DNA of 64,000 nucleotides from Planctopirus ephydatiae (GTDB lineage: Bacteria; Planctomycetota; Planctomycetia; Planctomycetales; Planctomycetaceae): positions 2,123,001-2,187,000 of the forward strand of contig NZ_CP036299.1 of assembly GCF_007752345.1 (NCBI RefSeq). Reading direction: 5' to 3'. The first letter of the stretch is position 1; every line of letters starts with the position of its first letter. The translations under genes and the position numbers were made by a program. A model generated the notes under the pieces. That model was not told the origin of the DNA, did no database searches, and was given only the letters and a program-made list of their open reading frames with translations. Positions 28,936-37,297 of the stretch are shown piece by piece.

Positions 28936-28967
28936 AGCATGCTTACTCAGGCCCACAAGCATGGCAC
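28936..28967 (-). repeat. repeat C copy, reverse orientation
   Basis: Reads GTGCCATGCTTGTGGGCCTG then AGTAAGCATGCT on the minus strand. It lies between the convergent ends of the cobC-like gene and the Cys/Pro-rich protein gene. Confidence 0.7.
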
Positions 28968-29012
28968 TCAGCCCGTAACCAGGGCAGCACTGGTTTACCT
29001 GGCCACCAATCG

Positions 29013-30314
29013 TTACTTGGCCACCAGCGAAGAAGCCAGACTGATTTGTGGCTCCAGGCTGCGTTCCCAGTCGGTCTGTGGGCTAACCACCGTGCGGACC
29101 AGAGCTGGCAGCGTACGCTTGATGGCCACGGCCTTTCTCTGGAATGAAACCTCGCTTTGAGCAATAAACCGCTCATCGAGTTGCAGAGCTTCCGCAGCAG
29201 GTTTCTCCGTTGGCGAGATCGGTGTGAAATCAATCGGTGCAGGAACTTTCATCGAACTGTCAGTTGAACCTGGCTTGGTCGCATCAGGACTGGCTGCGTC
29301 AGTCTTAGCAGCATCCGCAGGGGCCTCAACCTTATTGGACTTGGCGGGATTCTTCTCGGTCTTATCGCTTGCCGCATCGGTTGGGGCTGCAGCAGGTGTT
29401 TCATAACTGGGTCGGAAAGATCCACCAAATTCCGTCGAGCCACCGGCAGGTTCTGTCGTCGGTGCCGGCCTTCTCATGGGTGGCATGGGGGTTGCCGAGT
29501 TATCCAGCGGCGCGGAACTTGCGCCACTACTGGCAGGTGGATTCGATCGGCTGGGAGTAAAAGGTTCCCGGCCCATGGGGTCGATCATCGGATCTCGCCC
29601 GGCAGGAAGTGTGCTTCTGCCAGGAGAGGATGGATTGGTGGGATTGGTGGTCGCCGGAGCATCGAACATCGGTGCTTCGCTCCCCGTGTTTCGCGGAATA
29701 AATCCATCGCGTTCAGGAGTTGTGCGAGGAGGTGTCGATTCGCGAGGTGTGACTGGTGTGATGTCCGGCTCGTCGAAGGTATTGCGTGGTGGTGGTGAAT
29801 ACGGATTTCGCGAAGGAATCGGCTCAAAGGTCTCTGGTGGATTGTTACGTGGTGCTGTGGGATTACTGCGCGCAGGTGTGGGTTCGGCGATGGGGGTGGG
29901 AGTTCCTGAAGGAGCCAAGTTGGTCGTGCAGTTCCCATTCGCACAGTTACTACCTGAGCAGGCAGTACCACAACTGCCGCTCCCACACGGATTACATCCG
30001 CAGGGATTGCAGGCGTCGCACGAAGAAACAGCGTAGCTGGCGGTCTGACAACTGTTGCAGGAATTCCCCGTCCACGCGTAGCCACTGGTGACAACAGAGC
30101 TTTGTCCGCTCACCACAGAACTCTGGCCAGCAGGAAAGTAATAAGTCGCCCAGCCGCCACCTGTGGGAGTGGAATAGTAACTGGGGGCATAGCTGGTGCG
30201 GTAATTTCCGTAGAACTCACCGGCAAGGACAGGGCTTGCTGTGCTACCAAAGCTGGCGGCAAATGCCAATAGCCAGGCCATGGTGAGGCTCGAGAGCTTG
30301 AAATACGTCTTCAT
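29013..30314 (-). CDS. exported Pro/Thr-rich protein with Cys cluster
   Basis: A 433-residue protein with a signal peptide (MKTYFKLSSLTMAWLLAFAA then GSTASPVLA). After it come a Tyr/Ser/Gly-rich section and a Cys cluster of about 45 residues with many CxxC-type pairs (NSCNSC, SSCDACNPCGCNPCGSGSCG, CSGSNCANGNC). Then come about 230 residues of low-complexity Pro, Thr, Ser and Asn, and a short C-terminal segment rich in charged residues. It looks like a cell-surface or matrix-type structural protein; no family is assigned. The frame is open to 30380, but ATG 30314 begins the signal peptide. It lies downstream of the flippase-like gene on the same strand, 133 bases away. Confidence 0.75.
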   Translation of the reverse strand: MKTYFKLSSLTMAWLLAFAASFGSTASPVLAGEFYGNYRTSYAPSYYSTPTGGGWATYYFPAGQSSVVSGQSSVVTSGYAWTGNSCNSCQTASYAVSSCDACNPCGCNPCGSGSCGTACSGSNCANGNCTTNLAPSGTPTPIAEPTPARSNPTAPRNNPPETFEPIPSRNPYSPPPRNTFDEPDITPVTPRESTPPRTTPERDGFIPRNTGSEAPMFDAPATTNPTNPSSPGRSTLPAGRDPMIDPMGREPFTPSRSNPPASSGASSAPLDNSATPMPPMRRPAPTTEPAGGSTEFGGSFRPSYETPAAAPTDAASDKTEKNPAKSNKVEAPADAAKTDAASPDATKPGSTDSSMKVPAPIDFTPISPTEKPAAEALQLDERFIAQSEVSFQRKAVAIKRTLPALVRTVVSPQTDWERSLEPQISLASSLVAK

Positions 30315-30447
30315 GTAGCGATCCCGGTTCTGGAAATCGCGAACGGCAAAGGGGTGCGTCCTCCCGATTCCATGACGCAAGCCGCCTGTCGGTAACTCCT
30401 ACCAACGCCCCAGACTCCGCTGAGACCGCAATTTTCGAATCTCCGTT

Positions 30448-31590
30448 CTAGCGTGGTGCTGCTGGCTCTGTCAACGAGGGGGGATCGGTCAGGATTAAGG
30501 AAATGACCACCTGGTGGGGATCCTGCGGACTTTCTGTCTCAGAATCCGGGTTTTCATCCAAAGATGGTAAAGCCTCAAATTCCCGGCGAGCCGCAAAATA
30601 GTAGATCAATCCAATCGCCGAGATCGCCACCTGGATCACGCGGCTGGTGATCGCCATCAGCAGTCCATTCCCCGCAGCACGAGCCACGGCAGCAGCATCA
30701 TGAGGATCGACCGTCAGCGAGTAAAACGCTTTGATCGCTCCTTCCAGTGCACCCATTCCACCCGGTGTCGGAATCAGCACACCAAAAACTTCCGCAGCGG
30801 GGATAAATCGTAAGTGAGCGACAAGATCCGGAATGGGATCATTCCCGCGAATGGTTTCTGCACACAGGTAAAAGGAAAACAGCATGAAAAGATGTCCGAA
30901 AATGCTGATCCCGACACAGGCGACAATGATCGAAGTCCGGTCTTTGTAGAGCGTGGCCGCCTGAAACAACTGATGGGCCAATTTGCCACCCACCGGAAAG
31001 CGGCTGAAAAATCGATCCCAGTGGTAGCGATGAAGAAAAGGAGATTGAATCACCACCAGGCCAAGAATACCGGCACCAGCCGCCACCCACGTTAACGTCA
31101 TGATGAGTTGTAACTGAGCGTTAAATGGCAAAGTCGTGGGCAGAAGTGCCGCAGTAGCACCAACAATCACCAGTGCCACCAGACCCAGCACCCGGTCATA
31201 GATCACGGAAGCCGCCGCTGCCGCCCGACGTTCAGGATGCCCTTTGGCAAGAATCATCCCCTTGATGAGATCGCCACCCACAGCACCCGGCCCAATGTAA
31301 TTACACATCAGCCCCAATGAACCCAGACGAAACGCTTCTTTGAGTGTCATCGGGAGATCCACAGCTCGCACCAGCAGGTACCAGCGGAAGAATGTCAGGA
31401 CAACACCGATTAAACAGGTGGCAAAGGCCAGTGCAAAAAAATCCCAGCGAATTTGCCGCTCACTCAAATTCGACAGGTTCTTCCAGTTGGAAGAAACCAG
31501 CCATGACATGAGAGCAGCAGCGAGAAGCCACTTCAGCCAGAACCAATGAGATTTGAACCACTGAATAGGAAGGTAAGACAGAACACTCAC
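30448..31590 (-). CDS. lysylphosphatidylglycerol synthase TM-region (UPF0104) flippase-like membrane protein
   Basis: A membrane protein of about 380 residues of the LPG_synthase_TM/UPF0104 family. It has several helices and the family motifs RWYLLVRAVDLPMTLKEAFR, LMCNYIGPGAVGGDLIKG and PTPGGMGALEGAIKAFY. Members move lipids or lipid-linked sugars across the membrane, but this one lacks a C-terminal synthetase domain. GTG 31590 is chosen: AGGAG lies 7 bases upstream and the GTG overlaps the stop of the EVE gene (GTGA). The ATG at 31626 would overlap that gene by 40 bases. The two genes are translationally coupled. Confidence 0.85.
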   Translation of the reverse strand: MSVLSYLPIQWFKSHWFWLKWLLAAALMSWLVSSNWKNLSNLSERQIRWDFFALAFATCLIGVVLTFFRWYLLVRAVDLPMTLKEAFRLGSLGLMCNYIGPGAVGGDLIKGMILAKGHPERRAAAAASVIYDRVLGLVALVIVGATAALLPTTLPFNAQLQLIMTLTWVAAGAGILGLVVIQSPFLHRYHWDRFFSRFPVGGKLAHQLFQAATLYKDRTSIIVACVGISIFGHLFMLFSFYLCAETIRGNDPIPDLVAHLRFIPAAEVFGVLIPTPGGMGALEGAIKAFYSLTVDPHDAAAVARAAGNGLLMAITSRVIQVAISAIGLIYYFAARREFEALPSLDENPDSETESPQDPHQVVISLILTDPPSLTEPAAPR

Positions 31591-32069
31591 TGGCGAACTC
31601 CTGCCAGTTGATGCACCGGTAACCATTCACTCCGTGTGACCGGTTGAATCGATAATCTCATGCCACGTTTCATCACCAGCATACTCGCTGTTTTGGGATG
31701 GGCGGCTAATTGATCGCGAGTGACGACGGCAGGGAACTTCTGCATCAGTTGGACATCCACGCCAATCCAGCGGGGAGCATCGGGCGGGCTTTTTGGATCG
31801 TAATATTTGCTGGCAGCGTTGAATTGCGTCGGATCCGGATAACCCGCACGCACAACTTTCATAGTTCCCACGATCCCCAGCGGCTCTTCTCGACTGTGGT
31901 AGAAGAAGACCAGATCGCCTGTCTGCACATCATCACGCAGAAAATTTCTCGCCTGATAATTCCGGACGCCATCCCACAGCGCTGTCTGCTGAGGAGACGC
32001 CGCCAGATCATCAATCGAAAATGCACTTGGCTCAGATTTAAAGAGCCAGTAGCGAACCGGATCTGCCAT
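31587..32069 (-). CDS. EVE-domain (PUA-like) protein
   Basis: A 160-residue single-domain protein of the EVE family, PUA-like folds thought to bind modified bases in DNA or RNA. The hallmark features are YWLFKSEPSAFSIDDLA at the start, ALWDGVRNYQARNFLRD, GDLVFFYHS and WIGVDVQLMQKFPAVVT. ATG 32069 (MADPVRYW) is preferred to a TTG at 32081. The stop overlaps the start of the flippase-like gene. No restriction or modification genes are close by. Its partner and target are unknown. Confidence 0.9.
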   Translation of the reverse strand: MADPVRYWLFKSEPSAFSIDDLAASPQQTALWDGVRNYQARNFLRDDVQTGDLVFFYHSREEPLGIVGTMKVVRAGYPDPTQFNAASKYYDPKSPPDAPRWIGVDVQLMQKFPAVVTRDQLAAHPKTASMLVMKRGMRLSIQPVTRSEWLPVHQLAGVRQ

Positions 32070-32399
32070 AACGTGGCTCAACGATGAATTGGAAACGAAA
32101 ACAATGGAAGTAGCATGCAGGTCTCACTCCCACGACGAGCTGTGAAGGTAGCTTGAGTTCGAATCTGTGAAAAGACTTTCAGGAAAAGTCTCACCAGCCT
32201 GAGCGAGAATTTCTTCGGTAAGGTGGCTCCTTATGCCCTGCTCTTGTGCCATGCTTGCAGCTCTGGGCAAGCATGCCTGACAGCACCAACGAAAGAGGGC
32301 GACCATTTCAAATGGACGCCCTCTGAACGTATGAATAATCGTGGATTGTCACAACGCACCTGAGGAATCTCACAGATGCCGCTGATCAATCCTTGAAAA
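32070..32399. other. 330-bp intergenic region with repeat C
   Basis: Between the EVE gene start and the end of the cytochrome gene. It contains one repeat C copy (32246-32278). The left part should hold the promoter of the EVE/flippase-like pair. No gene seen. Confidence 0.5.
32246..32278 (+). repeat. repeat C copy
   Basis: GTGCCATGCTTGCAGCTCTG followed by GGCAAGCATGCCT, matching the copies in the cob operon. Confidence 0.85.
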
Positions 32400-32753
32400 C
32401 TAGGCAGGATTCTTGCCTGGGAGTTCACCAGCCTTAATGAGATCGCCAAAGGTCTTACCTTCGGTGGAGCTCTTCTCGGATTCGGCCTTCTTCAAAGCCG
32501 CCTTGATGGCTTCGGTGTCCTTCACGTTGGTCGCTCCGAGAGCGGTCGTCATCGCTTTGCCGTAGTCGTTCTTGTTCTTTTTGCTCTCACCGAAGTGGCA
32601 GATCATGCACTTCGATTCGGCTGCCTTATCGGCAAGATTGGCATACGTTTCCTTGAAAGCGGCAAGGTAGGGCGGGCGAGCTTCAGCCGAATTGCCAGAT
32701 ACAAAGGCGGCGATTGCGGTACAGCAGGCTAGCGAAATCCAAGTCAAACGCAT
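32400..32753 (-). CDS. small exported monoheme cytochrome c-like protein
   Basis: A 117-residue protein with a signal peptide (MRLTWISLACCTAIAAFVSG and following SAEA). It has one heme-attachment motif, CMICH (Cys49, Cys52, His53). The rest is helical and Lys-rich (ATNVKDTEAIKAALKKAE). No distal Met ligand stands out. An electron-carrier role in the periplasm is inferred from the motif only. GAGGAAAG lies before ATG 32753. It is a single gene, with about 320 bases to the EVE gene. Confidence 0.8.
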   Translation of the reverse strand: MRLTWISLACCTAIAAFVSGNSAEARPPYLAAFKETYANLADKAAESKCMICHFGESKKNKNDYGKAMTTALGATNVKDTEAIKAALKKAESEKSSTEGKTFGDLIKAGELPGKNPA

Positions 32754-33214
32754 TGATGCTTTCCTCTCGTACGAATTTCCCGGGTATGGGGGCAGGAGTG
32801 AAAATCAGGAACGCCTGACTTCCACCGAACGCGGAAACAACTCTTGCCGTATTTCACGGCACAAGCATTAGACGGGCTGACACGCGCTGTGTCAATTCCC
32901 TCTTCGAAACATTACAGCAGATCCCATACCATTGCGAACTCATGATTGTTTCCCTGTGATCGGGTGGCCGCCTCCAAACACATGAACTCAACCTGCGATC
33001 ACAATGACCCGCGATGTCCTCGATTTGATGTCGCCATTTCGTCTCCCTGAACATTCCAAACACCTGACCATTCTAAACACCCCATCAACCACCCAGCCGA
33101 CACACGCATCAACCATTCCCCTTGTAAATTCAACAACTCATTTTTCAGAAAAGCGCCGGCTGGCGCAGCCAACTTGTGCCCAACCCGTTCTATCCGCGTT
33201 GTCATGCAAAACGC

Positions 33215-33287
33215 CGTAGGGTCCGCTGTGCGGACCATATTCTGCATGCCATCACCCGCGACATCTTCAAAAGTAACGCACATGCCA
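33215..33287 (+). repeat. repeat A copy
   Basis: Starts CGTAGGGTCCGCTGTGCGGA (hairpin GGTCCGC/GCGGACC) and runs through CACCCGCGACATCTTC to CGCACATGCCAA. Confidence 0.8.
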
Positions 33288-33349
33288 AATCACCTTTTCA
33301 GGCCGCCACTGTAAAACTGGTCCCTTCCGAGGCCTCCATGCACTCGACA

Positions 33350-33382
33350 TGCCGGGCAGAAATCACAATTTCAACCGGGGCG
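33350..33382 (-). repeat. repeat B fragment (5' part)
   Basis: Minus-strand reading GCCCCGGTTGAAATTGTGAT followed by TTCTGCC, matching the first 30 or so bases of the B element. Confidence 0.55.
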
Positions 33383-33514
33383 TTTTACAGGAAATGGTTT
33401 ATCATGCACGACCATTTCTTGTGACTGTCGTCACCAAGACGTTCAAAGCCACGTTTGGGCCGCCGTCTGCCGTCGCTTACGTCTCCGGCTCGATTTATTG
33501 GGCCATCTCACCAG

Positions 33515-34999
33515 CTAATGTGGGAGCTTAACGTCGGCCAGTGGACGACCCAGCAGATGCCGCAAACAGCACTCCAGATCGGTAAATCGAAACTGATAGC
33601 CCGTCGAAAGCAGCCTGACGGGTTGCACATGGCTGCTCGCGAACAGCAGGTCATGTGCCATCTCCCCCAGCGCCATTCGGGCGGCAAACTCTGGTAATGG
33701 CACACAGGCCAACCGCCTCATCACTCGCGCCAGAACCTCAGTGAATTCCCGATTCGTCACCCCCTGGGGAGCTGTCGCATTCACGGGCCCGGCTAAACTC
33801 GGTGTCGCGATCGAGTGCAAAATCGCGCCGCACAAATCATCCACTGAAATCCAGCTCCAATACTGCGAACCATTCCCAGCGACACCGCCGGCCCCCCACC
33901 AGAACGGCGTCAGCAACTTCTGCAAGGCCCCTCCTCGTGGTGTCAGGACAATCCCAATCCGCAGATTGACCACGCGAATGCCTGCCTGTCGCGCGGGTTC
34001 GCACGCCTCTTCCCAGGCTTCACTCACTTCGGGGAGAAATCCCTGGCCCATGGCCGATTCTTCGGTCAACACCTCGTCGCCGCGATCGCCATAAAAGCCA
34101 ATTGCAGAAGCACACACGAGGACGGCGGGTGGTTCCTCAAGCGCTGCCAGTCTTTCGCACAACTTCCGCGTTCCCACGACCCGGCTGTCACGAATTCGCT
34201 GCTTGAACGCCGGTGTCCAGCGTCCTCCCGCAATGTTCTCACCCGCCAGATGCACGACGGCCTCGACGCCATCGAGCGAACCCTCCTGCACCTCACCCGA
34301 TGCCGAGTTCCAGATCACATCGGGCAATCCGGTCGCATACACCTGGGGAGTTGGCTTTCTCAATAGCCGTGCGACTCGATGCCCCTGCGTTGTCAACATG
34401 GGGATCAGCGTCGAGGCCACCAATCCCGTAGCCCCCGATACCAGCACCTTCCGGCTCGAAAAACCCGACTCATGCAGTTGCTTCCACTGAGTCAGATCCA
34501 TGAGTGTCGTGCGATGGCGATAGCCGAACATCGTGGCCAGCTTCTGCTCGACAAACGATCCTCCCAGCCACGCCCCCAATGATCCTCCCGGCAATCGATA
34601 ACTGATCTCATCCGTCAATTGAGATTCATTGACGCCCAGATTCGCAAAGCGATGGCGATGCTCGAAGTGAGCAAACGGCCCGCGCACCTGGATGTCACGA
34701 AACTCCTGCCCCCAGATGCAGTGGCTATGCCTGGCAACCCATGTCTGCCGCATCCCAGCTGCAGGAACCGACAGCACCACCTCGCCCTCGTTATCGATTC
34801 CACCGGTTCGCGAGATCACACGGATCTCTTCCCAGGGCGGTGTCAACCTCTCCAGCGCACCGGGAGCTGCATGCCACTCAAACGCTCTTTCGGCACTCAC
34901 CGGCAGCACCACCGAGCGTTGGAACGATTGAAGATGGGCAGCCAGAGTGGCCTCTGTGGTCAATGGTTGCTCGATCGCCGTCGCTGCATGACTGGCCAA
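33515..34999 (-). CDS. SRPBCC - TIGR01777 epimerase fusion
   Basis: A two-domain protein of about 494 residues. The N-terminal 150 residues form an SRPBCC (START-like lipid/cyclase) domain (PVSAERAFEWHAAPGALERL, and FAHFEHRHRF). It is followed by a full TIGR01777 epimerase: VLVSGATGLVASTLIPML for nucleotide binding, VVHLAGENIAGGRW, CASAIGFYGDRGDEVLTE and a C-terminal DUF1731 part. Such fusions are known in the family, and the epimerase substrate is unknown. TTG 34999 (MASHAATAIEQ) is chosen, since GGGAG lies 7 bases upstream; a GTG at 35026 is the other option. The stand-alone paralogue is at 7924-8865. Confidence 0.87.
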   Translation of the reverse strand: MASHAATAIEQPLTTEATLAAHLQSFQRSVVLPVSAERAFEWHAAPGALERLTPPWEEIRVISRTGGIDNEGEVVLSVPAAGMRQTWVARHSHCIWGQEFRDIQVRGPFAHFEHRHRFANLGVNESQLTDEISYRLPGGSLGAWLGGSFVEQKLATMFGYRHRTTLMDLTQWKQLHESGFSSRKVLVSGATGLVASTLIPMLTTQGHRVARLLRKPTPQVYATGLPDVIWNSASGEVQEGSLDGVEAVVHLAGENIAGGRWTPAFKQRIRDSRVVGTRKLCERLAALEEPPAVLVCASAIGFYGDRGDEVLTEESAMGQGFLPEVSEAWEEACEPARQAGIRVVNLRIGIVLTPRGGALQKLLTPFWWGAGGVAGNGSQYWSWISVDDLCGAILHSIATPSLAGPVNATAPQGVTNREFTEVLARVMRRLACVPLPEFAARMALGEMAHDLLFASSHVQPVRLLSTGYQFRFTDLECCLRHLLGRPLADVKLPH

Positions 35000-35203
35000 G
35001 ATGTCTCTCCCACTGCAGTTCTTCACTCACCAGGGGCACCTTTGGATTCAAATCAGGTCAGCTCACGCCATGATCCGGTCAGATCTGAGCACTGCCCAAT
35101 TCAAGTCCAAAGGAGGGGTGGCACTTATGAATCTTCACACGTAAATCATATCACACACCGCTCCCATGACCCATCAGCACCTCTTTTCCGGCAACCCCGT
35201 AGG

Positions 35204-35235
35204 GTCCGCTGTGCGGACCACATTCCGCTCACCTA
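35204..35235 (+). repeat. repeat A fragment
   Basis: CCGTAGGGTCCGCTGTGCGG then ACCACATTCCGC. The 3' end of the fragment merges into the 18-bp tandem array. Confidence 0.7.
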
Positions 35236-35315
35236 CCACATTCCGCTCACCTACCACATTCCGCTCACCTACCACATTCCGCTCACCTACCACATTCCGC
35301 TCACCTACCACATTC
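35217..35315 (+). repeat. 18-bp tandem repeat, 5.5 copies
   Basis: The unit ACCACATTCCGCTCACCT is present five times without change, plus a half unit. It begins within the repeat A fragment and looks like an expansion of that element's inner part. Confidence 0.92.
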
Positions 35316-35364
35316 TCGGCTGCCACTCCCTCGGGTACCAACTTCTCGGCTGCCCCTTTCGCGG

Positions 35365-35397
35365 GTGCCACTGCCGGCTTGCCAGCAGTGCTCCTCC
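35365..35397 (+). repeat. repeat G copy
   Basis: GTGCCACTGCCGGCTTGCCA then GCAGTGCTCCTCC. Confidence 0.8.
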
Positions 35398-35443
35398 CAC
35401 CAACGAACAAGCATATCCCACGTCCACCCCGCATCTGCCACCA

Positions 35444-35469
35444 ACGAGCCGGAAGCGTAAGCGACGGGC
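35444..35469 (+). repeat. repeat E copy
   Basis: Identical over 26 bases to the copy at 22014-22039. Confidence 0.85.
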
Positions 35470-35534
35470 ACTCGAGAGAGATCAATGGATCAAAGCCACG
35501 AATTGTTCTAACACGACGAAAGCCATGTAGCCTG

Positions 35535-35568
35535 GTAGGGTGGGTTAAGTCTTCGCAACCCACCAGCA
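35535..35568 (+). repeat. repeat D copy (hairpin GTGGGTT/AACCCAC)
   Basis: GTAGGGTGGGTTAAGTCTTC then GCAACCCACCAGCA. Further copies are at 39365-39398 and 48198-48233, with a partial one at 48364-48380. Confidence 0.8.
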
Positions 35569-35569
35569 C

Positions 35570-35596
35570 CCTGGCTTGCCAGCAGTGCTCCTCCCA
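35570..35596 (+). repeat. repeat G copy, partial
   Basis: CTGGCTTGCCAGCAGTGCTC then CTCCC, directly joined to repeat D. Confidence 0.7.
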
Positions 35597-35955
35597 CCCT
35601 GCACCCAACTCTCCCCCAACCTTCGTGCTCTTCGTGGGTTTCGTCGTAGAACCACATTTCCAGCAGGTTGGCCAAGAGGTGGCATTGAGCGAGTGGGTGA
35701 TGTGAATCACAAGAATCGTTCAATGGAAAGCGAGAAGGTTCCAGTTGAACTCGTGATTTTGAAAGAATCCAAAAGCGGATGTGCCACTCTTCGTGCGATG
35801 CTCATAACTCAGAATGTGCATGCTGGATTTGCGGATGTTATTGATTGTTAAAAGTGGAAAACCCATGCTTGCTCAGCCCCGCAAGCAGAACACGTATTTC
35901 CAAAATTTGTGAATCGCGAGCATGCCACCCCGCCAGGCCAGGAAGAATATCCCTT

Positions 35956-36008
35956 GTGGCTTCACCACCCCGGTAGAAATCAGAATTTCAATCGGGGTCA
36001 CCCTGCGA
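35956..36008 (-). repeat. repeat B fragment (5' part)
   Basis: Minus-strand reading ACCCCGATTGAAATTCTGAT and TTCTACCGGGGTGGTGAAGC, matching the first 45-50 bases of element B. Confidence 0.75.
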
Positions 36009-36033
36009 TTTATCAGGCTCAGTTTTCATCTTC

Positions 36034-36423
36034 TTATGGTTTAGTGACGCCTTCGAGAGCCGAGAGCCGTTCTTGGGTGAGCCGGCTGTATGTCCGGTTA
36101 TGGACTAGAGGACGGATGCTGCCTCCGCGGTAGAGATCCGCCTCAAACGTGGTTTGAGCAGAACGATAATCTCTCCAGAGCTTCGATGCCTCCGAGAAGA
36201 GTCGTAGCGCCTCAGGATCTAAATCTTTGGCGACGTCCCGCTCTTTCTCAACTAGCTTTTTATCTAAATATTCAGCAATCTGACCCGACGCGATATTCAT
36301 TTCAATCTGGGTTAGCGCCGACTGGAGATGCGCCTCCAAGTCCCGTAGCTTCGCATCATCAGCACGTAATGCACTGGTGAGAACCATCGCCATGAGAACC
36401 GCATAATGAAGCTTCGTTTGCAT
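36034..36423 (-). CDS. exported LprI-like (DUF1311) protein
   Basis: A 129-residue protein with a signal peptide (MQTKLHYAVLMAMVLTSALR). The C-terminal half has the LprI/DUF1311 pattern: a helix with LWRDYRSAQTTFEADLYRGG, then an Asn-rich turn and TQERLSALE. LprI-type domains include lysozyme inhibitors, but most are uncharacterised. It lacks the cysteines of some relatives. It is separated from the next gene on the same strand by a 92-bp attC-like hairpin, with only 10 bases between that hairpin and its ATG. It may be a gene cassette. Confidence 0.75.
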   Translation of the reverse strand: MQTKLHYAVLMAMVLTSALRADDAKLRDLEAHLQSALTQIEMNIASGQIAEYLDKKLVEKERDVAKDLDPEALRLFSEASKLWRDYRSAQTTFEADLYRGGSIRPLVHNRTYSRLTQERLSALEGVTKP

Positions 36424-36433
36424 GTATTCTTCT

Positions 36434-36525
36434 GCCTAACGATAACGGTAACGGCGCCGCTGCCAAAGAAACTATGTGTTCAAAATGGGCGTCATCGACG
36501 GCTACCATTCATCGCTTTGTAATGC
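36434..36525 (-). repeat. attC-like imperfect hairpin, site 1
   Basis: The 92-bp segment begins GCCTAACGAT and ends GTAATGC on the plus strand. Read on the minus strand it ends with GTTAGGC, a match to the integron core GTTRRRY. The inner arms (GATAACGGTAACGGCG against CGACGGCTACCATTCATC) pair with bulges. It lies between two same-strand genes. The assignment is inference. Confidence 0.45.
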
Positions 36526-36558
36526 GTCTATTCACTTTGTACAGCTTTGTGCGTGCGG

Positions 36559-37137
36559 CTAATACTCCAGTACATATAACCCATCTGCAAGCGGACCCTT
36601 GCGAAAGGGTGCGCCTTGTTTCTTTGCCTCTGATACTATTCTGTTCACGTATTCGTCAAGTGATTCACCTTTGGGGCGCGCCCACGACTTCGCAGGAATT
36701 TCGTACGCGGTGACGATCCATATGTTTTCATGATATGCCAGCATCAACACAAGTTGCTCACGAGCACTTCCTTTGAAAAAGCAGGTGGCCACATCTTCCT
36801 GGCCGCCCAAAACGACGAGTTCCGTAAACCAGAGCGTCCAGCGTTGGGACCGTAGGTACTGCCCCAACGACTGAATCGCCTCGTCGCGGGCATCGTCTTT
36901 GAGTTTGCTGAGGACGGGAATCTTGGGTAGAGGATTTGGAAGTTCATCACCTGAGAAAATGGACAGAAACTCCTCCGCAGCCGTTTCGGCTGGATGGAAT
37001 TGCGTTCGGTCGTTCCGTTTCATGGGTTGAACACTCGATGCCGGAGCTCGCGTCCCATCAGCACCCCCACACCCGGAACATAAGCTTGCCACGGACAGAC
37101 ACAGGGCAAATGGAAAAACTACTTGTAAGCGATTCAT
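36559..37137 (-). CDS. lipoprotein of unknown function
   Basis: A 192-residue protein starting MNRLQVVFPFALCLSVASLC and continuing SGC, a lipobox (Cys22 or so) for lipid attachment. The mature part has a helix-strand appearance (DELPNPLPKIPVLSKLKDDA, WTLWFTELVVLGGQEDVATC) and ends in KGPLADGLYVLEY. No known domain is recognised. The frame is open to 37332, but that upstream part crosses the second attC-like hairpin and is not taken as coding. It is flanked on both sides by about 91-bp attC-like hairpins, so it may be a mobile gene cassette. Confidence 0.75.
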   Translation of the reverse strand: MNRLQVVFPFALCLSVASLCSGCGGADGTRAPASSVQPMKRNDRTQFHPAETAAEEFLSIFSGDELPNPLPKIPVLSKLKDDARDEAIQSLGQYLRSQRWTLWFTELVVLGGQEDVATCFFKGSAREQLVLMLAYHENIWIVTAYEIPAKSWARPKGESLDEYVNRIVSEAKKQGAPFRKGPLADGLYVLEY

Positions 37138-37168
37138 CAGCACAACGCACCTTGTAAGCGAGTGGTCA

Positions 37169-37259
37169 GCCGAATGACCAAGGTAACCGGGCGGCGGCCA
37201 AAACGGCGGGAAGACAGAAAACGCGCCAACCGCCGCTCCGGTTGACCGCCTTGTTGGGC
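37169..37259. repeat. attC-like imperfect hairpin, site 2
   Basis: The 91-bp segment ends with GTTGGGC (37253-37259), matching GTTRRRY. The arms GGTAACCGGGCGGCGG (37182-37197) and CCGCCGCTCCGGTTGACC (37230-37247) pair over 16 bp with two bulged bases, as extrahelical bases do in attC sites. The left outer box GCCGAAT is a poor match. It lies between the esterase and lipoprotein genes. Confidence 0.5.
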
Positions 37260-37297
37260 GATCATTTGTCCTTTGTTCGTTGAGGTTTTGAAGACAA

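Larger units (their letters stand above)
32754..33514. other. 761-bp repeat-bearing intergenic region
   Basis: It contains a full copy of repeat A (33215-33287) and a fragment of repeat B (33350-33382). A pair of related segments around 33050-33110 (ACCATTCTAAACACCCC, ACCATTCCCC) suggests further small duplications. No supported gene. Confidence 0.5.
35000..36033. other. 1-kb repeat graveyard without genes
   Basis: In order it holds an A fragment (35204-35235), an 18-bp tandem array (35217-35315), G (35365-35397), E (35444-35469), D (35535-35568), G (35570-35596), a C-like segment (about 35866-35890) and a B fragment (35956-36008). Open frames across it are made of repeat sequence and are not accepted as genes. 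Confidence 0.7.

Noticed and set aside
32999-33283. 94-codon minus-strand open frame
   Set aside because: Its start is repeat A read in reverse; no further support.
35217-35315. 18-bp tandem array considered as a CRISPR array
   Set aside because: Units are directly adjacent without spacers and far too short.
35174-35710. 178-codon minus-strand open frame with a repeated hexapeptide
   Set aside because: Made of the 18-bp tandem array and repeats A, D, E and G; the periodic protein is a by-product of an 18-bp unit.
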